Source of the DNA: Planctomycetota bacterium
GTDB lineage: Bacteria; Planctomycetota; UBA1135
Assembly (NCBI GenBank): GCA_027623585.1
Contig: JAQBVK010000157.1
Span: 1-6,049 of the forward strand
Direction: 5' to 3'
DNA: 6,049 nt
Below the pieces are notes generated by a model that saw only the letters and a list, made by a program, of their open reading frames with translations, was not told where the DNA came from and made no database searches. The translations under genes were made by a program, and so were the position numbers. This document shows, one piece after another, positions 4,744-6,049 of this stretch (positions are counted from its first letter, which is position 1; the number at the start of each line of letters is the position of its first letter).

Positions 4744-6049
4744 ATGGCACGATTGAACGCAAGCGCCGACCTCACGGCGCTGCTCCGCGCACTCAACGCC
4801 GAGCAGCGGCGCGCGGTTGAGATCAGTGACGGCCCCGCGCTGGTTCTGGCCGGCGCCGGCACCGGCAAGACGCGGGTCGTGACTTCGCGCATCGCGCGGC
4901 TGCTGGCGGCCGGCGCGCGGCCGGAACAAATCCTCGCGGTCACTTTCACCAACAAAGCGGCGAGAGAGATGCGCGAGCGCGTCGAGGGAATGGTCGGCGC
5001 GCAGGCGCGCGCACTCACGATCGCAACCTTCCACTCCTTCTGCGCGCGGTTGCTGCGGGAGCACGCGCGCCGCATCGGCCTCGCCAAGAACTTTCCGATC
5101 TGCGACTCCGCGGATCAGATCGCCGCCGTGCGAGCGGCCCTGCGCGCGGTGAGCGTGCCGGAGACTGCGCTGCACCCGCGTGCCGCACAGGGCCGGATTT
5201 CCCTGTGGAAAAACCAGTTGGTCACGCCGCGCGAAGCTGCACGGACTTCGGACGATCCGCGCGACGCGCTGGCGGCCGCGGTTTACGGAGCCTACGAGAA
5301 GGAGCTCGCGCGCCGCCGCATGCTCGATTTCGACGACCTGTTGATTCGCTCCTTGCAGCTCCTGCGTGAGCACGAAGCCGTGCGCGCCAAGCTCGAAGAT
5401 CGGTTCCACTGGTTGATGGTGGACGAATACCAGGACACGAATCGTCCGCAGTACGAGATCGTGCGCGCGATCGCCGGCAAACGCCGCAATTTGATGGTGG
5501 TCGGCGACGACGATCAATCCATCTATGCTTGGCGCGGCGCCGATCATCGGCGCATCCTCGAATTTGAACGTGACTTTCCCGGCGCGACCGTGGTGCGCTT
5601 GGAAACCAATTATCGCAGCAGTTCGGAAATCCTGGACGCGGCCAACAAGGTGATCCGCAACAACGCGGCGCGCCACGACAAGTCCCTGCGCGCGGCGCTC
5701 GGCTCCGGCGAAGCCGTCCAAGCCTTCGCCTGTGAGGACGAGGAGCATGAAGCGCAGTTCGTCGTCGCGGAGATCGCCGACCAAGTGCGCCGGGGCGAGC
5801 TGCGTCCGCGCGACTGCGCCATCTTGTTCCGTACCCAGACTCAGCCGCGTCCCTTCGAAACCGAACTGCGCACGCACGGCATACCGGTGCAACTCTCGGG
5901 CGCGCAGTCCTTCTACGACCGCAAGGAAATACGTGATCTGACCGCGTACCTGCGCCTGGTGGCACGGCCTCACGACGAGGCCGCCTTGCTCCGCGTCGTC
6001 AACGTGCCGCCGCGCGGGATCGGCGCGACCACCCTTGAGCGCGCGGTCG
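4744..6049 (+). CDS. UvrD/PcrA/Rep-type superfamily 1 DNA helicase, 3' end beyond window
   Basis: This encodes the first 435 residues of an ATP-dependent 3'-5' DNA helicase of the UvrD/PcrA/Rep group, which unwinds DNA in nucleotide excision repair, mismatch repair or replication restart. Motifs in order: Q motif LNAEQRRAV (17-25); Walker A AGAGTGKT (36-43, Lys42); motif Ia VTFTNKAAREM; motif Ib region TFHSFCARLLREH starting at 95; Walker B/motif II VDEYQDT (226-232, with Asp227 and Glu228); motif III GDDDQSIYAWRGAD (254-267); motif IV NYRSSSEIL from 289; and the IVa-like block SGAQSFYDRKEIRDLTAYL. Family members are usually about 650-750 residues, so motifs V and VI and the C-terminal region lie outside the window. 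The reading frame is intact to the last base. Which of UvrD, PcrA or Rep it is cannot be decided from this part. The ATG at 4744 gives normal spacing to the Q motif and has no ribosome-binding sequence. Confidence 0.95.
   Translation, partial: MARLNASADLTALLRALNAEQRRAVEISDGPALVLAGAGTGKTRVVTSRIARLLAAGARPEQILAVTFTNKAAREMRERVEGMVGAQARALTIATFHSFCARLLREHARRIGLAKNFPICDSADQIAAVRAALRAVSVPETALHPRAAQGRISLWKNQLVTPREAARTSDDPRDALAAAVYGAYEKELARRRMLDFDDLLIRSLQLLREHEAVRAKLEDRFHWLMVDEYQDTNRPQYEIVRAIAGKRRNLMVVGDDDQSIYAWRGADHRRILEFERDFPGATVVRLETNYRSSSEILDAANKVIRNNAARHDKSLRAALGSGEAVQAFACEDEEHEAQFVVAEIADQVRRGELRPRDCAILFRTQTQPRPFETELRTHGIPVQLSGAQSFYDRKEIRDLTAYLRLVARPHDEAALLRVVNVPPRGIGATTLERAV

Noticed and set aside
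4741..5973. Minus-strand open frame of 410 codons
   Set aside because: It is exactly antisense to the helicase gene, which has every N-terminal SF1 motif in order; the antisense product has no recognisable domain.

Overview
The window comes from a GC-rich bacterial chromosome. It holds ordinary chromosomal genes with dense coding, no insertion sequences, no phage genes, no CRISPR array and no tRNA or rRNA. The protein styles (UvrD with an AGAGTGKT P-loop, LemA, a stand-alone group II decarboxylase, little Shine-Dalgarno signal) would fit Planctomycetota or another deep-branching high-GC phylum. That placement is a weak guess and the sequence does not prove it.

Layout, left to right. Positions 1-77 are a short edge with no supported gene. 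A minus-strand gene of unknown function (78-818) diverges from a plus-strand YihY/BrkB-type inner-membrane protein gene (826-1713), with only 7 bases between the two ATGs. A 319-base non-coding stretch (1714-2032) follows. Next come two minus-strand genes read right to left: a one-pass membrane protein of unknown function (2634-3287), then lemA (2033-2590). Diverging from these on the plus strand are a complete pyridoxal-phosphate group II decarboxylase gene (3340-4728) and, 15 bases later, a UvrD/PcrA/Rep-type superfamily 1 helicase gene (4744 onward) that is cut off by the window end.

Two things stand out. First, the stretch downstream of lemA is not empty. On the minus strand, 1727-1951 folds by eye into seven consecutive hairpins separated by 0-5 bases, ending in a 12-bp GAAA-capped stem followed by seven U. 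Several stems close with G-U pairs on the minus strand that would be A-C mismatches on the plus strand. I read this as a structured RNA, either independent or the 3' end of the lemA transcript, and I do not recognise its family. Second, most genes have a TAnnnT box about 7 bases (6 to 9) before the start codon and no convincing Shine-Dalgarno sequence. This is what -10 promoters of leaderless or near-leaderless mRNAs look like.

Functionally, lemA and its upstream neighbour are probably one transcription unit for membrane-associated proteins. YihY is a separate membrane protein. The decarboxylase and helicase sit in tandem, but no shared pathway is evident.
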